Part shown: in pieces, positions 8,237 through 16,460 of the stretch
Position numbering within the stretch: position 1 is the first letter of the stretch
Layout of the letters: every line of letters starts with the position of its first letter
NCBI GenBank assembly: GCA_937949915.1
Contig: CALECP010000256.1
Span: 1-46,879 of the forward strand
DNA: 46,879 nucleotides
Source of the DNA: an uncultured Anaerolineae bacterium
Lineage (GTDB): Bacteria; Chloroflexota; Anaerolineae; Promineifilales; Promineifilaceae
Direction of reading: 5' to 3'
Notes under the pieces: generated by a model
What the model was told of the DNA's origin: nothing
The model's input: the letters and a program-made list of their open reading frames with translations, nothing else
The model's database searches: none
Program-made: the position numbers and the translations under genes

Positions 8237-9711
8237 GTAACTATTCAGGTCTTGCAAACATGGTATAACAAGTGTGATGGAAGAATTACAACGTGAAAAT
8301 GAGCAGTTGAAGCAAAAAAACGCTGAGTTGAGTGGTTTATTGGAAGCCGCCGTTGTGCGGATCGAGCAACTGACCGCACACCTGAACCAAAATAGTCGTA
8401 ATTCAAATTGGCCATCCAGTCGGGACAAGGGAAAAAAGCGGACGAGGAGCCAGCGCAAAAAAAGTGGTAAACCGGTTGGTGGGCAGAAAGGGCATAAGGG
8501 AGAAACGCTGCAACCGAATCCAAATCCAGACGTGATTGAAACGCATCGTCCGACCCATTGTGTGCATTGCAAGCAAGCGGTAAGCGACGATGCGGAAGTG
8601 AGTGACGTGAGAAAACGGCAACTGTTGGAGTTGCCGCCGTTGCAAATCGTGACAAGAGAGCATCAAGCAGAGACAGTTGTGTGTGCAGGATGTGGAGAGG
8701 AAACGAGTGGTCAGTTCCCAGAGGGCGTGAGCAATCCAGTCCAGTACGATGCAAATGTGAAACAGTTGGCTGTCTATTTGAAAAATGAGCAGTTCATCCC
8801 GTATGGGAGACAACAACAACTGTTTTCAGACCTGTTCGGTTTGTCGATTAGCACAGCGAGTTTGCACAACTTTGTGAAGAAGGCAGGGAAGAACGTCGAA
8901 GATGTTGTGGCGGAAATCGGCGAGGCAGTCAAAAAAAGCAACGTTGTTCATGCAGATGAGACTGGCTTTTATGTGGAGGGGGAGCGGCATTGGTTGCATA
9001 CAGCGAGTACACCCCAGTTGAGCTACTATGCAGCGCATCGCAATCGAGGCAGTAAGGCAGTCAATGAAATCGGTATTTTACCCGACTGTCGCGGGACATT
9101 AGTGCATGATGCGTGGGCAACTTACTTTATGTATAAGCAAGCTGAGCATGCGTTGTGCAACGTCCATCACATCCGCGATTTGACAGCCGTGATTGAAAAC
9201 GAAAAGCATGAGTGGGCAACAAAAATGCTTGATTTGTTGATGGCAACGAAGCGAAAAGTCGATTTAGCCCGTGATTCAGCACAAAAAACGCTGACAATAG
9301 AACAACTGGCGGAGTTGGAAAAGCAGTATGATGCCATTGTCCAAGACGGGTTGGCACAAGTGCCACTCCCGACCAAGCCCCCGACGACAGATGGACGGCG
9401 GGGGCGATTGAAAAAGAGTAAATCGCGCAATTTAGTTGAGCGATTCCAAAATCGAAAACCCCAGATTATCCGTTTTGCTTATGACTTTGATGTGCCATTT
9501 GACAACAACTTGGCCGAACGAGATATTCGGATGATGAAAGTACAGCAAAAGGTCTCAGGCTGTTTCCGTAGTGAAGAGGGGGCATCCGCTTTCTGCAAAT
9601 TGCGGAGCTATACATCAACCGTCCGCAAGCAAGGGCTGAGTGTATGGAATGCACTTGGATCATTATTTTCCGGCGAGGTACTCAAGCCTGCGCTGGCACC
9701 TGAATAGTTAC
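8237..9711 (+). mobile_element. IS66-family insertion sequence (single-transposase type)
   Basis: The element is 1475 bases with perfect 14-base terminal inverted repeats: GTAACTATTCAGGT at 8237-8250 and its complement at 9698-9711. The GTAA end is typical of IS66. It carries only the transposase gene, as in ISBst12-like members that lack tnpA/tnpB. The transposase stop lies inside the right repeat. The flanking octamers (8229-8236 and 9712-9719) do not match, so the usual 8-base target duplication is missing. No CGGCCG occurs in the element, unlike the host DNA around it, which supports recent arrival from elsewhere. Confidence 0.92.
8277..9707 (+). CDS. IS66-family transposase
   Basis: A full-length transposase of about 476 residues. 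An N-terminal coiled coil rich in Glu/Leu/Gln (about 1-45) is followed by a basic segment with the IS66 GGQKGHKG motif (about 78-85). Next comes a CxxC...CxxC zinc finger (CVHC about 106, CAGC about 146) and the DDE core: HADET (first Asp), LVHDAW (second Asp) and NNLAERDIRM (Glu). No motif is broken, so it is probably active. GTG 8274 is an alternative start. The hexamer TATAAC (8264-8269), in a TG-extended context, lies seven bases before ATG 8277 and no Shine-Dalgarno is present, so a leaderless transcript is likely. Confidence 0.95.
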   Translation: MEELQRENEQLKQKNAELSGLLEAAVVRIEQLTAHLNQNSRNSNWPSSRDKGKKRTRSQRKKSGKPVGGQKGHKGETLQPNPNPDVIETHRPTHCVHCKQAVSDDAEVSDVRKRQLLELPPLQIVTREHQAETVVCAGCGEETSGQFPEGVSNPVQYDANVKQLAVYLKNEQFIPYGRQQQLFSDLFGLSISTASLHNFVKKAGKNVEDVVAEIGEAVKKSNVVHADETGFYVEGERHWLHTASTPQLSYYAAHRNRGSKAVNEIGILPDCRGTLVHDAWATYFMYKQAEHALCNVHHIRDLTAVIENEKHEWATKMLDLLMATKRKVDLARDSAQKTLTIEQLAELEKQYDAIVQDGLAQVPLPTKPPTTDGRRGRLKKSKSRNLVERFQNRKPQIIRFAYDFDVPFDNNLAERDIRMMKVQQKVSGCFRSEEGASAFCKLRSYTSTVRKQGLSVWNALGSLFSGEVLKPALAPE

Positions 9712-9727
9712 CAAATAATTAAGTTGT

Positions 9728-9750
9728 AAGGGGTTGGCACATCCCTTTTT
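9728..9750 (+). terminator. Putative rho-independent hairpin after the IS66 element
   Basis: The stem AAGGG/CCCTT with a loop of about ten bases is followed by further T. It lies just outside the right IS end, so it belongs to the host side of the insertion or stops transposase transcription. The remaining bases to 9900 hold no gene I trust. A 14-codon frame near 9842 (MNMKANYILIL) follows an AAAGGA sequence but is probably a remnant. Confidence 0.5.
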
Positions 9751-9900
9751 CCTACTACCTACCAACAACAGAATCATAACATCGGTTTGTTCTGATGGGC
9801 AAATTTATCAGATAAAATGCAGGGAAAATGAGGCAAAGGATATGAACATGAAAGCGAACTATATCCTCATTTTGTCGATAGTATAATGTCAACCTTAAAT

Positions 9901-9933
9901 AAAAAAGCCGCAGCATTATGCTAACGGCTTTTC
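9901..9933 (-). terminator. Terminator of the fasciclin gene
   Basis: The outer stem AAAAGCCG/CGGCTTTT encloses an inner AGCA-TTA-TGCT hairpin. It lies 41 bases after the minus-strand stop codon, and the T run is in the right place for minus-strand transcripts. The mirror T run also allows action on the plus strand. Confidence 0.75.
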
Positions 9934-9973
9934 ATTCATCTGGTCAAAAGACCATCTTTTAGCTTTGCTATGC

Positions 9974-11674
9974 TTACTGGAGATCAGCAAGGATGATGTC
10001 AACAGCCTCTATTGTCTCACGTGCGTAAGGCGCAGACAGATTCAACATATCTAGTGCGCCTTCAATACTGACTTGTAACTGATCAAGCACCATAAACATT
10101 TGAATCAGTAACTCACTAAACTGCTCATCCGTCAATGAATAAGAGCCTGTGCTTTCGCATGACTCGATGATTGGTTGGCTTAATACGGCAAAATTTTCAA
10201 GAGAATTACGATAGTTATCGTAAATTCCTGCCCATTCAGCCGGAACATCTTTATATTCTGGTGTCAGCAATGCCATAAGTAAAAATATAGAGAAAAATTC
10301 GCAATCTTCTGAACCTGCGAAGAGAGCTGTTACCAACATCCCATTTGAGGATTGAAACATATCTGCATACAGATCATATCCATTAAATGGTAATGGGCCA
10401 CCTTCGAGATATGCTTCTAGTCGTTCAATATATGCTTCGGCCGCAGCATCAATTTCAGCATTGCTTAGTTCACCATCACCATCAGTGTCAATTGGATCCA
10501 TGCCAGCAGGTGTGTCCTCGTTTGGCATTTCATCCATCGGCATATCATCTTTTGGCTGGGCAGGCATGTCGTCCATCGGCATGTCCATGTCGCCCTCTTT
10601 TTCCTCGTCATCCATTGGCATATCTGCATCGTCGCTGTCATCAGCATCGTCCATTGGCATAGATGGCATCGTGTCTGGCAATGAGTCAAAGACAACGGCC
10701 GCAATTTCGACCACAGGAATCAACATATCAAGCGCTTCATTGATGCCGATACGAGCAACATCACGGTTGAAGCCTTGTGGAATTTTGTTGTCATTCTCAC
10801 ACGCCTCTTTGATACCCGCGTTGGTGTCGATCACTTTGGCGATAGCTGCTTGATACACACTGTAGTACGCATCTAGCTCTGGTGACAGACCTTCCATCAT
10901 CGGTGCCATTTCAAGGCCATTGTAGTAACCGAGGTACTCTGCACATAGATTGGTGTCGCCACGATAAGAACGGTCTAGCACACCACCCATCTGCTCGATG
11001 ATGAAGCGCAATTTTTGCATGTTGTCTAGCAATTGACTCGCGGCCGAACCATCAACCATCGGCTCATCCGTGTCCATGTTGCCATCATCCATGCCGCCGT
11101 CCATGTCGTCGCCGCCCATGTCATCACCCATATCTGCATGGCCGATAGCTGTTCCCGTTTCCATCGTTCCCCACGCGGCCGGGGGCAACAAAATCGCATC
11201 GATCACGTGGATGATGCCATTTTCTGTCTGAATGTCAGTCATCACCACGTTTGCACCACCATTGAGGACAACGCCGCCGTCCATCACTTCGATGCCCACA
11301 TATTTGCCCAATGCCGTTTGTGCCATGTCGAGTGTCACCACATCGGCCGCGCTGACCTCACCCTGCACAATGTGATAGAGCAAAATCTGGCGCAATGCAC
11401 CGGTCGGGTCTTCGAGCAATGATTCCACCGTGCCTTCTGGCAAAGAAGCAAATGCCGCATCTGTTGGCGCAAATACGGTGAATGGGCCGTTCGCGTCGAG
11501 CATTTCAGCCAATCCGGCCGCCTCGGCCGCAGCCAACAGCGTCGTGAAATTGCCATTTTCGGCCGCAACATCCACAATCGAACCATGTCCGTCTGCAAAC
11601 GTGCTGCCAACCGACACCATCATGCCAAGCGCAAGCAACATCATCACAAGCAAATAATTTTTCATCTTTTTCAT
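9974..11674 (-). CDS. Secreted fasciclin (FAS1) domain protein with Met/Asp-rich region
   Basis: 566 residues with a GGAGG ribosome binding site 11 bases before the ATG. A signal peptide (MKKMKN, hydrophobic core, STFADG) precedes one FAS1 domain (about 30-165). It shows the family landmarks FTVFAPTDAAFASLP and YHIVQGEV and ends near ENGIIHVIDAILLP. FAS1 domains mediate adhesion in secreted or surface proteins. A Met/Asp/Gly linker (about 180-210) leads to a helical domain (about 212-335). After it comes a strongly acidic Met-Pro-Met-Asp-Asp-rich stretch (about 338-395) and a DTDGDGELS EF-hand-like loop. A second helical domain closes the protein. Repeated PMDD/MPMD units could bind metal, for example copper, but this is a guess. 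The helical domains are unrecognised. No C-terminal anchor is present, so it is probably released. Confidence 0.85.
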   Translation of the reverse strand: MKKMKNYLLVMMLLALGMMVSVGSTFADGHGSIVDVAAENGNFTTLLAAAEAAGLAEMLDANGPFTVFAPTDAAFASLPEGTVESLLEDPTGALRQILLYHIVQGEVSAADVVTLDMAQTALGKYVGIEVMDGGVVLNGGANVVMTDIQTENGIIHVIDAILLPPAAWGTMETGTAIGHADMGDDMGGDDMDGGMDDGNMDTDEPMVDGSAASQLLDNMQKLRFIIEQMGGVLDRSYRGDTNLCAEYLGYYNGLEMAPMMEGLSPELDAYYSVYQAAIAKVIDTNAGIKEACENDNKIPQGFNRDVARIGINEALDMLIPVVEIAAVVFDSLPDTMPSMPMDDADDSDDADMPMDDEEKEGDMDMPMDDMPAQPKDDMPMDEMPNEDTPAGMDPIDTDGDGELSNAEIDAAAEAYIERLEAYLEGGPLPFNGYDLYADMFQSSNGMLVTALFAGSEDCEFFSIFLLMALLTPEYKDVPAEWAGIYDNYRNSLENFAVLSQPIIESCESTGSYSLTDEQFSELLIQMFMVLDQLQVSIEGALDMLNLSAPYARETIEAVDIILADLQ

Positions 11675-12069
11675 TTGGTTTATATCCTCCGTTCATTAAA
11701 GAACTGATTAAGTTTTTGTTTCTCGGTCAATGCTCATTGATTGAGCATAGATAATTCACTGGTCTTTTTACAACAACTCACCACACCATTCGTGATTGCC
11801 TCACATAGCATAGCAAGCGTTCACACAAGCCTAATTGTACGCCATTTGTCTATCTTTTCACCATACTTACCCTCTTTGCACCATATTAGGCACTTTTTGA
11901 CAAATAATTGTAGGCACAGCCCCTCTCATTTATCTATTTGATACCCCGGTTGACTGAAATGTTGCAGAATCGTGCTTCGATTGGTGGGTATATCGCTCAC
12001 ACGTTACAACTATGTTATGCTCCCCAACGATATTTTACTAAACATGCACAGCACATTAAGGAAGATAAA
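11675..12069. promoter_or_regulatory. Divergent intergenic region between fasciclin and SDR genes
   Basis: There is no gene here. A perfect inverted repeat, ATGCTCA-TTGAT-TGAGCAT (11730-11748), lies about 55 bases upstream of the fasciclin start and may be an operator. On the SDR side TGTTATGCT near 12012-12020 resembles an extended -10, and AAGGAAG (about 12058-12064) is the ribosome binding site. Confidence 0.4.
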
Positions 12070-12771
12070 ATGACGAAAAAAGTAGCGATTGTTATGGCGG
12101 CCGGAAAAGGAATGGGGGCAGCGATTGCCCGTGAATTGGCCGCAAGCGACTATCATGTTGCGCTGATGTCTGTCTCGGACAGTGCGACCAAATTGGCGGC
12201 CGAGCTAGGCGGCATTGGCTTCTATGGCTCTGTTTTGGAGACGGCCGACATCCAGCGCGTAGTCGATGGCACAATGGAAAAGTACGGCCGGATCGATGCC
12301 GTTGTCAACAACACCGGCCACCCTCCCAAAGGCGGCTTGCTCGACATTCCTGATGCGGACTGGCACAGTGGCATGGAAATGGTGATGCTCAACGTCATCC
12401 GCATGGCACGGATCATCACACCGATCATGGAAGCACAGGGCGGCGGCAACATCGTCAACATTTCTACCTTTGCCGCGTTTGAGCCCAGCGACAAATTCCC
12501 TGTATCGTCTGCCTTCCGCGCTTCGTTAGCTGGCTTTGTCAAAATGTACGCCGATCAATATGCGGCCGCTGGCATTCGCATGAACAATGTGTTACCCGGT
12601 TTCATCAATAGCTACCCCGAATCGGCCGAACTCGTAGCGAAAATCCCGATGGGACGCTTTGGCATGGTCGAAGAAATCGCCAAGACGACCCGCTTCTTGC
12701 TCTCCGATGACGCGGGTTACATCACCGGGCAAAATCTGCGCGTCGATGGTGGTATTACACGTTCTGTTTAA
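12070..12771 (+). CDS. SDR-family Rossmann protein lacking the catalytic Tyr and Lys
   Basis: About 233 residues from ATG 12070, preceded by AAGGAAG. The frame opens further upstream, but those codons look non-coding. The NAD(P)-binding motif is present as AAGKGMG (about 10-16). The family's NNAG motif appears as VVNNTG (about 79-84), and the C-terminal GYITGQNLRVDGG is typical of 3-oxoacyl-ACP-reductase-like SDRs. At the active site the expected YxAxK is replaced by SSAFR (about 142-146), so the catalytic Tyr is Ser and the Lys is Arg. The catalytic Ser equivalent (NIST) is kept. It is probably not a normal dehydrogenase: it may bind a nucleotide as a regulator or use a different chemistry. 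It converges with the receiver gene, 16 bases apart. Confidence 0.8.
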   Translation: MTKKVAIVMAAGKGMGAAIARELAASDYHVALMSVSDSATKLAAELGGIGFYGSVLETADIQRVVDGTMEKYGRIDAVVNNTGHPPKGGLLDIPDADWHSGMEMVMLNVIRMARIITPIMEAQGGGNIVNISTFAAFEPSDKFPVSSAFRASLAGFVKMYADQYAAAGIRMNNVLPGFINSYPESAELVAKIPMGRFGMVEEIAKTTRFLLSDDAGYITGQNLRVDGGITRSV

Positions 12772-12787
12772 TCTTCCGGGGCAACCG

Positions 12788-13243
12788 TTATTTTTTTAGT
12801 TTGAAATTAAGCTCGTCAATGCGTTGCTCGTAACGGTCGCGTAGTTCGCTCATGATACGGTGGCGCTCGATGGCAAAGCGCAAACATTTGCCCAGCCAAT
12901 GGCTATCCACCTTTGTCTTGATCAAATAATCTTGCGCCCCCGCTTGCAACGCATTGATACTCATTTGCTCTTCGTCGATGTTGGTGAGCAGCACAATCGG
13001 CAAATTATTCGCTTGGTCTTGTACCAGATGCAAAGTACCAAGCCCATAATTGTCCGGTAGTTGCAAATCGGTCAGCACCACATCATACTGTTCTTCAGCC
13101 AGCCGTTTCAGCCCGGCCGTCAGTGATTGCACCCATTCAACCTCAAATTCGATATTTCGCGCCCGCTCCAAATGACGGTGGATCAGCTTTGCTTCAGTCG
13201 GGGTATCTTCGATATGTAGAACTTTGATCGTTGGTCTTGCCAT
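12788..13243 (-). CDS. Stand-alone response regulator receiver protein
   Basis: 151 residues made almost only of a CheY-like receiver domain. The acidic pair ED is at about 12-13, the phospho-acceptor Asp lies in VVLTDLQLPD (about 59), the switch Thr in IVLLTNID (about 87), and the Lys in DYLIKTK (about 109). The C-terminal helix (ERHRIMSELRDRYEQRIDEL) is charged and could be a coiled coil. There is no output domain, so it acts through protein contacts or passes phosphate on in a relay. No sensor kinase is adjacent; the partner must be elsewhere. Receivers with this PTEAKLIHRHLE-type start are often linked to phytochrome-like or hybrid kinases. That is a family observation only. Confidence 0.88.
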   Translation of the reverse strand: MARPTIKVLHIEDTPTEAKLIHRHLERARNIEFEVEWVQSLTAGLKRLAEEQYDVVLTDLQLPDNYGLGTLHLVQDQANNLPIVLLTNIDEEQMSINALQAGAQDYLIKTKVDSHWLGKCLRFAIERHRIMSELRDRYEQRIDELNFKLKK

Positions 13244-13370
13244 GTTTGTCTCGCTTGTTTGTCGCTTGCCCGTATCTTTCTTGTTTCCGTATCGTTATCT
13301 TTATTGAATCAAGTTGATTGATTCATCGTAATGTATTGTACACCAAGCAGATAGCGTATAAGTAAGGAGA

Positions 13371-13400
13371 CAACGGGCGTAGCAATAGCTGCGCCCGTTG
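13371..13400. terminator. Hairpin downstream of tyrS
   Basis: The stem CAACGGGCG/CGCCCGTTG has a 12-base loop. It lies 29 bases past the tyrS stop. The T-rich tail (TTTGTTTAG) is on the plus-strand side, so it is a poor classical terminator for minus-strand tyrS. It may work in both directions or only protect the 3' end. Confidence 0.45.
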
Positions 13401-13428
13401 TTTGTTTAGTTGCTTGTTTAATAGATGA

Positions 13429-14700
13429 TCAATTGAGTTTGATCAGATGATACCGTTTTTTGCCTTTGCGGAGGACGATAAAACGGCCGTCCACAGCATC
13501 GGTGCGCGTCAAAGTAAGTGCCGCATCAGTCACGCGCTGATTATTGACATTAAGTGCGCCATCCTTCAACGAACGCCGCGCATCCCCCTTTGAGCTAACC
13601 AATCCAGACTGCACAAAAAGATCGATCACAGACACGCCATCACCATCACCAACAGCCACTTCGCTCGATGGCACATCGGCGAAAATATCAGCAATATCGG
13701 CCGCCGACAACCCATCCAGACTGCCGCCAAATAACACTTTGGCCGCGCTTTCTGCCCGTGCCACGGCCGTTTCGCCATGCAGCATCCGGGTGATCTCTTG
13801 TGCCAGCTTCGTCTGGGCAGCGCGGCGATGCGGTTCATCCTGCGTCAGTTGCGCCAGTGCCGCGATCTCATTTTGGTCGAGCCACGTGAAGAATTGCAGA
13901 TATTTAATTACGTCTGCATCGGCCGCGTTATACCAGTATTGATAGAAGCGATACGGTGATGTGCGTTCAGGATCGAGCCACACGCTTTGACCATCGGCCG
14001 TCTTGCCAAACTTGCTGCCGTCGGCACGGGTGAGCAATGGATAGACAAGCGCGTTGACCGGCGTTTGGCGCACTTTTCGCAGCAGGGTTGTTCCGGCCGT
14101 GATGTTGCCCCACTGGTCGCTGCCCCCCACCTGCATCGTCACGCCCATGTTGTCATGCAGCCACATAAAATCATACGATTGCAAAATCATGTAGCTAAAT
14201 TCAGTGTACGAAAAGCCCGATTCCCGGCCGAGCCGATTCTTGACCGACTCTTTGCTCATCATGTAGCCAATGTTGAAATGTTTGCCCACGTCGCGCAAAT
14301 AATCGATCATCGACAGTTGACTAAGCCAGTCATAATTGTTGACGATTTGGGCTGGATTGCTGGCAACATCAAAATCAAGCACCCGCGCCAACTGCGGCCG
14401 AATCCCGGCGATATTGGCTTCGATTTGCTCCGTCGTCAACAGGTTGCGCTCGGCCGAACGGCCGCTTGGATCGCCGATCATGCCTGTGCCACCGCCGACG
14501 AGCGCAATGGGCGTATGTCCCGCCCGTTGCAGCCGCGCCAGCCCCATCATCGGCACCAGATGCCCCACGTGCAGACTATCGGCCGTCGGATCAAACCCGT
14601 TGTAGACGCGCACATTGCCGTTTGCTAGGGCTGCGGCCGTGCCTTCTGTCTTGTCGTACACCAGCCCACGCCATGTCAATTCATCAAAAACGTTGCTCAC
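13429..14700 (-). CDS. tyrS: Tyrosyl-tRNA synthetase
   Basis: About 423 residues; it activates tyrosine with ATP and charges tRNA-Tyr. The class I HIGH motif is HVGH (PTADSLHVGHLVP) and the KMSKS loop appears as KFGKT. The tyrosine-pocket region QVGGSDQWGNI is intact. A C-terminal S4 RNA-binding domain is recognisable by ARRSLKDGALNVNNQRV, ending in RKGKKRYH. Start: an ATG nine codons upstream (14727) is possible, but AGGAGA lies about eight bases before the GTG at 14700. That fits a GTG start giving SNVFDELTWRG, the usual N-terminus of this family. It lies downstream of parB on the same strand, separated by 105 bases that hold two palindromes. No T-box is seen upstream, unlike serS in this window. 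Confidence 0.96.
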   Translation of the reverse strand: MSNVFDELTWRGLVYDKTEGTAAALANGNVRVYNGFDPTADSLHVGHLVPMMGLARLQRAGHTPIALVGGGTGMIGDPSGRSAERNLLTTEQIEANIAGIRPQLARVLDFDVASNPAQIVNNYDWLSQLSMIDYLRDVGKHFNIGYMMSKESVKNRLGRESGFSYTEFSYMILQSYDFMWLHDNMGVTMQVGGSDQWGNITAGTTLLRKVRQTPVNALVYPLLTRADGSKFGKTADGQSVWLDPERTSPYRFYQYWYNAADADVIKYLQFFTWLDQNEIAALAQLTQDEPHRRAAQTKLAQEITRMLHGETAVARAESAAKVLFGGSLDGLSAADIADIFADVPSSEVAVGDGDGVSVIDLFVQSGLVSSKGDARRSLKDGALNVNNQRVTDAALTLTRTDAVDGRFIVLRKGKKRYHLIKLN

Positions 14701-14726
14701 AAATGCGTTCTCCTGAAATTGCAGCA

Positions 14727-14800
14727 TGTACGGACACGGTTAACTGTGTCCGTACACACCATGCCCGACGTAGGGACATGGCGCGCCATGTCCCTACGTC
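14727..14800. repeat. Two adjacent long palindromes between parB and tyrS
   Basis: First unit, 14727-14756: TGTACGGACAC, eight central bases with GTTAAC, then the complement GTGTCCGTACA. Second unit, 14767-14800: a perfect 34-base palindrome, GACGTAGGGACATGGCG followed by its exact complement. The arms resemble each other (TACGGACACGG versus TAGGGACATGG), so they are members of one palindromic family, like REP or small MITE units. They could also end parB transcription, although no T run follows. Confidence 0.85.
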
Positions 14801-14805
14801 AGAAT

Positions 14806-15681
14806 TTAATGTCCCACAATCGTATCGTAGATCGCGTTAAATTCTTCGAGTGATGTGTAATGGATTACGATTTTGCCACCGCGCTTGCCATCCTGAATAT
14901 CGACCGGAGCAGCCAGACGGTTCTCAAATTGTTGGCGCACATCTTCCATTTCGGCCGATAGATATTTCGCTTGCTTGGCGGCCGGTTTTTGGGTCAATTT
15001 GCGCTTTTTCACCAGCTCTTCTGTCTGGCGCACACTCAGCCCATTCTTGATCACAATGCCGAGGATTTCGACCTGCATTGCGGCCGTGGGCAAAGATTTA
15101 ATCGCCTTCGCATGACCGCCACTGATCTCCCCATCGATCACCGCCTTTTTGACGCGATCTGGCAAATCGAGCAAATTAATGGTGTTGGTGATAGCAGGGC
15201 GCGATTTACCCACCCGCCGCGCAATCTCTTCGTGCGTCAGCCCAAACTCGCTGTTCAATTGTTGGTACGCGAGGGCTTCTTCGAGCGCGTTCAGGTCGGC
15301 GCGTTGCACATTCTCAATAATCGCCAATTCGAGCATTTCCAGTGCGGAGATGTCGTTTTTGACGACGACAGGCACTTCTTTTAGCCCCGCCCGTTGACTG
15401 GCTCGCCAGCGTCGTTCACCCGCGATCAAAATGTAGTCGCCCGACGGCTCACGATTGACGATGAGCGGCTGGATCAGCCCATGTTCTTTGATGGACGCAG
15501 CCAATTCTGCCAGGGCAGACTCTTCAAATTCGGTGCGTGGCTGGTACGGGTTGGGTTTGATCTGGGCAACTGGAATCGTTTGCAGACCGCTTGCCGGAAT
15601 TTGGCTGGCTGCTTCGCCGTCACTCGTCGGGATTAGTGCGCCCAACCCTTTGCCAAGACCGCTTTTTTTGCGTTTGGTCAT
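14806..15681 (-). CDS. parB: Chromosome partition protein ParB
   Basis: 291 residues. The N-terminal GLGKGLGALIP motif is the ParA-interacting tail seen in chromosomal ParB/Spo0J. The core has NPYQPRTEF, GERRWRAS (the CTP-binding C-motif region) and ENVQRADLNALEEA. A helix-turn-helix follows (EEIARRVGKSRPAITNTINLL, about 163-183) and binds parS. The C-terminus is a dimerisation region. It overlaps parA by four bases (ATGA, 15678-15681), so the two are coupled. ParB loads at parS, spreads as a CTP clamp and positions the origin with ParA and SMC. Chromosomal parAB often lies near the origin, but the usual rsmG/rnpA neighbours are absent here. Confidence 0.96.
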   Translation of the reverse strand: MTKRKKSGLGKGLGALIPTSDGEAASQIPASGLQTIPVAQIKPNPYQPRTEFEESALAELAASIKEHGLIQPLIVNREPSGDYILIAGERRWRASQRAGLKEVPVVVKNDISALEMLELAIIENVQRADLNALEEALAYQQLNSEFGLTHEEIARRVGKSRPAITNTINLLDLPDRVKKAVIDGEISGGHAKAIKSLPTAAMQVEILGIVIKNGLSVRQTEELVKKRKLTQKPAAKQAKYLSAEMEDVRQQFENRLAAPVDIQDGKRGGKIVIHYTSLEEFNAIYDTIVGH

Positions 15682-16460
15682 CGCTCCTTCCTTTTATTAT
15701 CAGTTTGCAGTAGTTCGGCCGCCAGCACTTTGTAGCCAAACGCCCCGGCCGAATCGGGAGCGTACAGGCTGATTGGTTGTCCGTAGCTGGGGGCTTCTGC
15801 CAGCCGAATGTTGCGCGGCACAATCGCCCGAAACACTTTGCCAGGGAAATGTTCGCGTACTTCGCTGACCACTTGGCGGCTGAGATTTGTCCGGCCGTCG
15901 TACATGGTCAAGATCAATCCCCGCACCTTGAGGCGCGTATTGAGGTGCTGTTTCACCAAGTCAATTGTATTGAGCAATTGGGTCAACCCCTCCAGCGCCA
16001 GGTACTCTGTCTGCACAGGAATGATCACGCCGTCCCGTGCGGCCGTCAGCGCATTGACAGTCAGCAGACCCAAACTGGGCGGACAATCCATCAATACATA
16101 ATCATATTGCTTTTCGATTTTCTCCAACGCTTTTTTCAGGCGATATTCACGCGCAACCTGGTTGACCAACTCCGCCTCTGCCCCGGCAAGGGCTGGCTTC
16201 GATGGCAACAGATCGATCTTTGCCTCTGCATTGCGGATAATCGCCTCCGCTACGTTGGGTTCGCCTAGCAAAATCTCGTAGCAGCTATCGCCGATGGTGT
16301 GTTTGTCGAAGCCTAGCGATGAAGTTGCGTTGGCTTGCGAATCCATATCCACAATCAACACTTTCATTCCCGCTTCGGCGAGATAGGCTCCGATGTTGAT
16401 GACGCTGGTGGTTTTGCCAACGCCTCCTTTTTGATTGACAAAAGCGTAAATTTTAGCCAT
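15678..16460 (-). CDS. parA: Chromosome partition ATPase ParA (Soj)
   Basis: About 260 residues. The deviant Walker A motif KGGVGKTT (residues 11-18 from this start) carries the signature lysine. Also present are DMDSQANAT, the Walker B-like VLMDCPPSLGLLTVNAL, and VPRNIRLAEAPSYGQP, all typical of Soj. It is an ATP-switched, DNA-binding partner of ParB that drives origin segregation. The start is set at 16460 (MAKIYAFVNQKGG), overlapping the kinase stop by eight bases. An upstream ATG at 16499 would add 13 unusual residues and a longer overlap. The operon order is PfkB-like kinase, parA, parB. Confidence 0.96.
   Translation of the reverse strand: MAKIYAFVNQKGGVGKTTSVINIGAYLAEAGMKVLIVDMDSQANATSSLGFDKHTIGDSCYEILLGEPNVAEAIIRNAEAKIDLLPSKPALAGAEAELVNQVAREYRLKKALEKIEKQYDYVLMDCPPSLGLLTVNALTAARDGVIIPVQTEYLALEGLTQLLNTIDLVKQHLNTRLKVRGLILTMYDGRTNLSRQVVSEVREHFPGKVFRAIVPRNIRLAEAPSYGQPISLYAPDSAGAFGYKVLAAELLQTDNKRKER

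Noticed and set aside
9842-9886. 14-codon frame MNMKANYILIL after an AAAGGA sequence
   Set aside because: Very short and inside a region of weak hairpins next to the IS; it could be a truncated gene start but cannot be supported.
14727-14800. A CRISPR array or canonical parS at the palindromes
   Set aside because: There are only two units with no regular spacers, and the sequence does not match the parS consensus.
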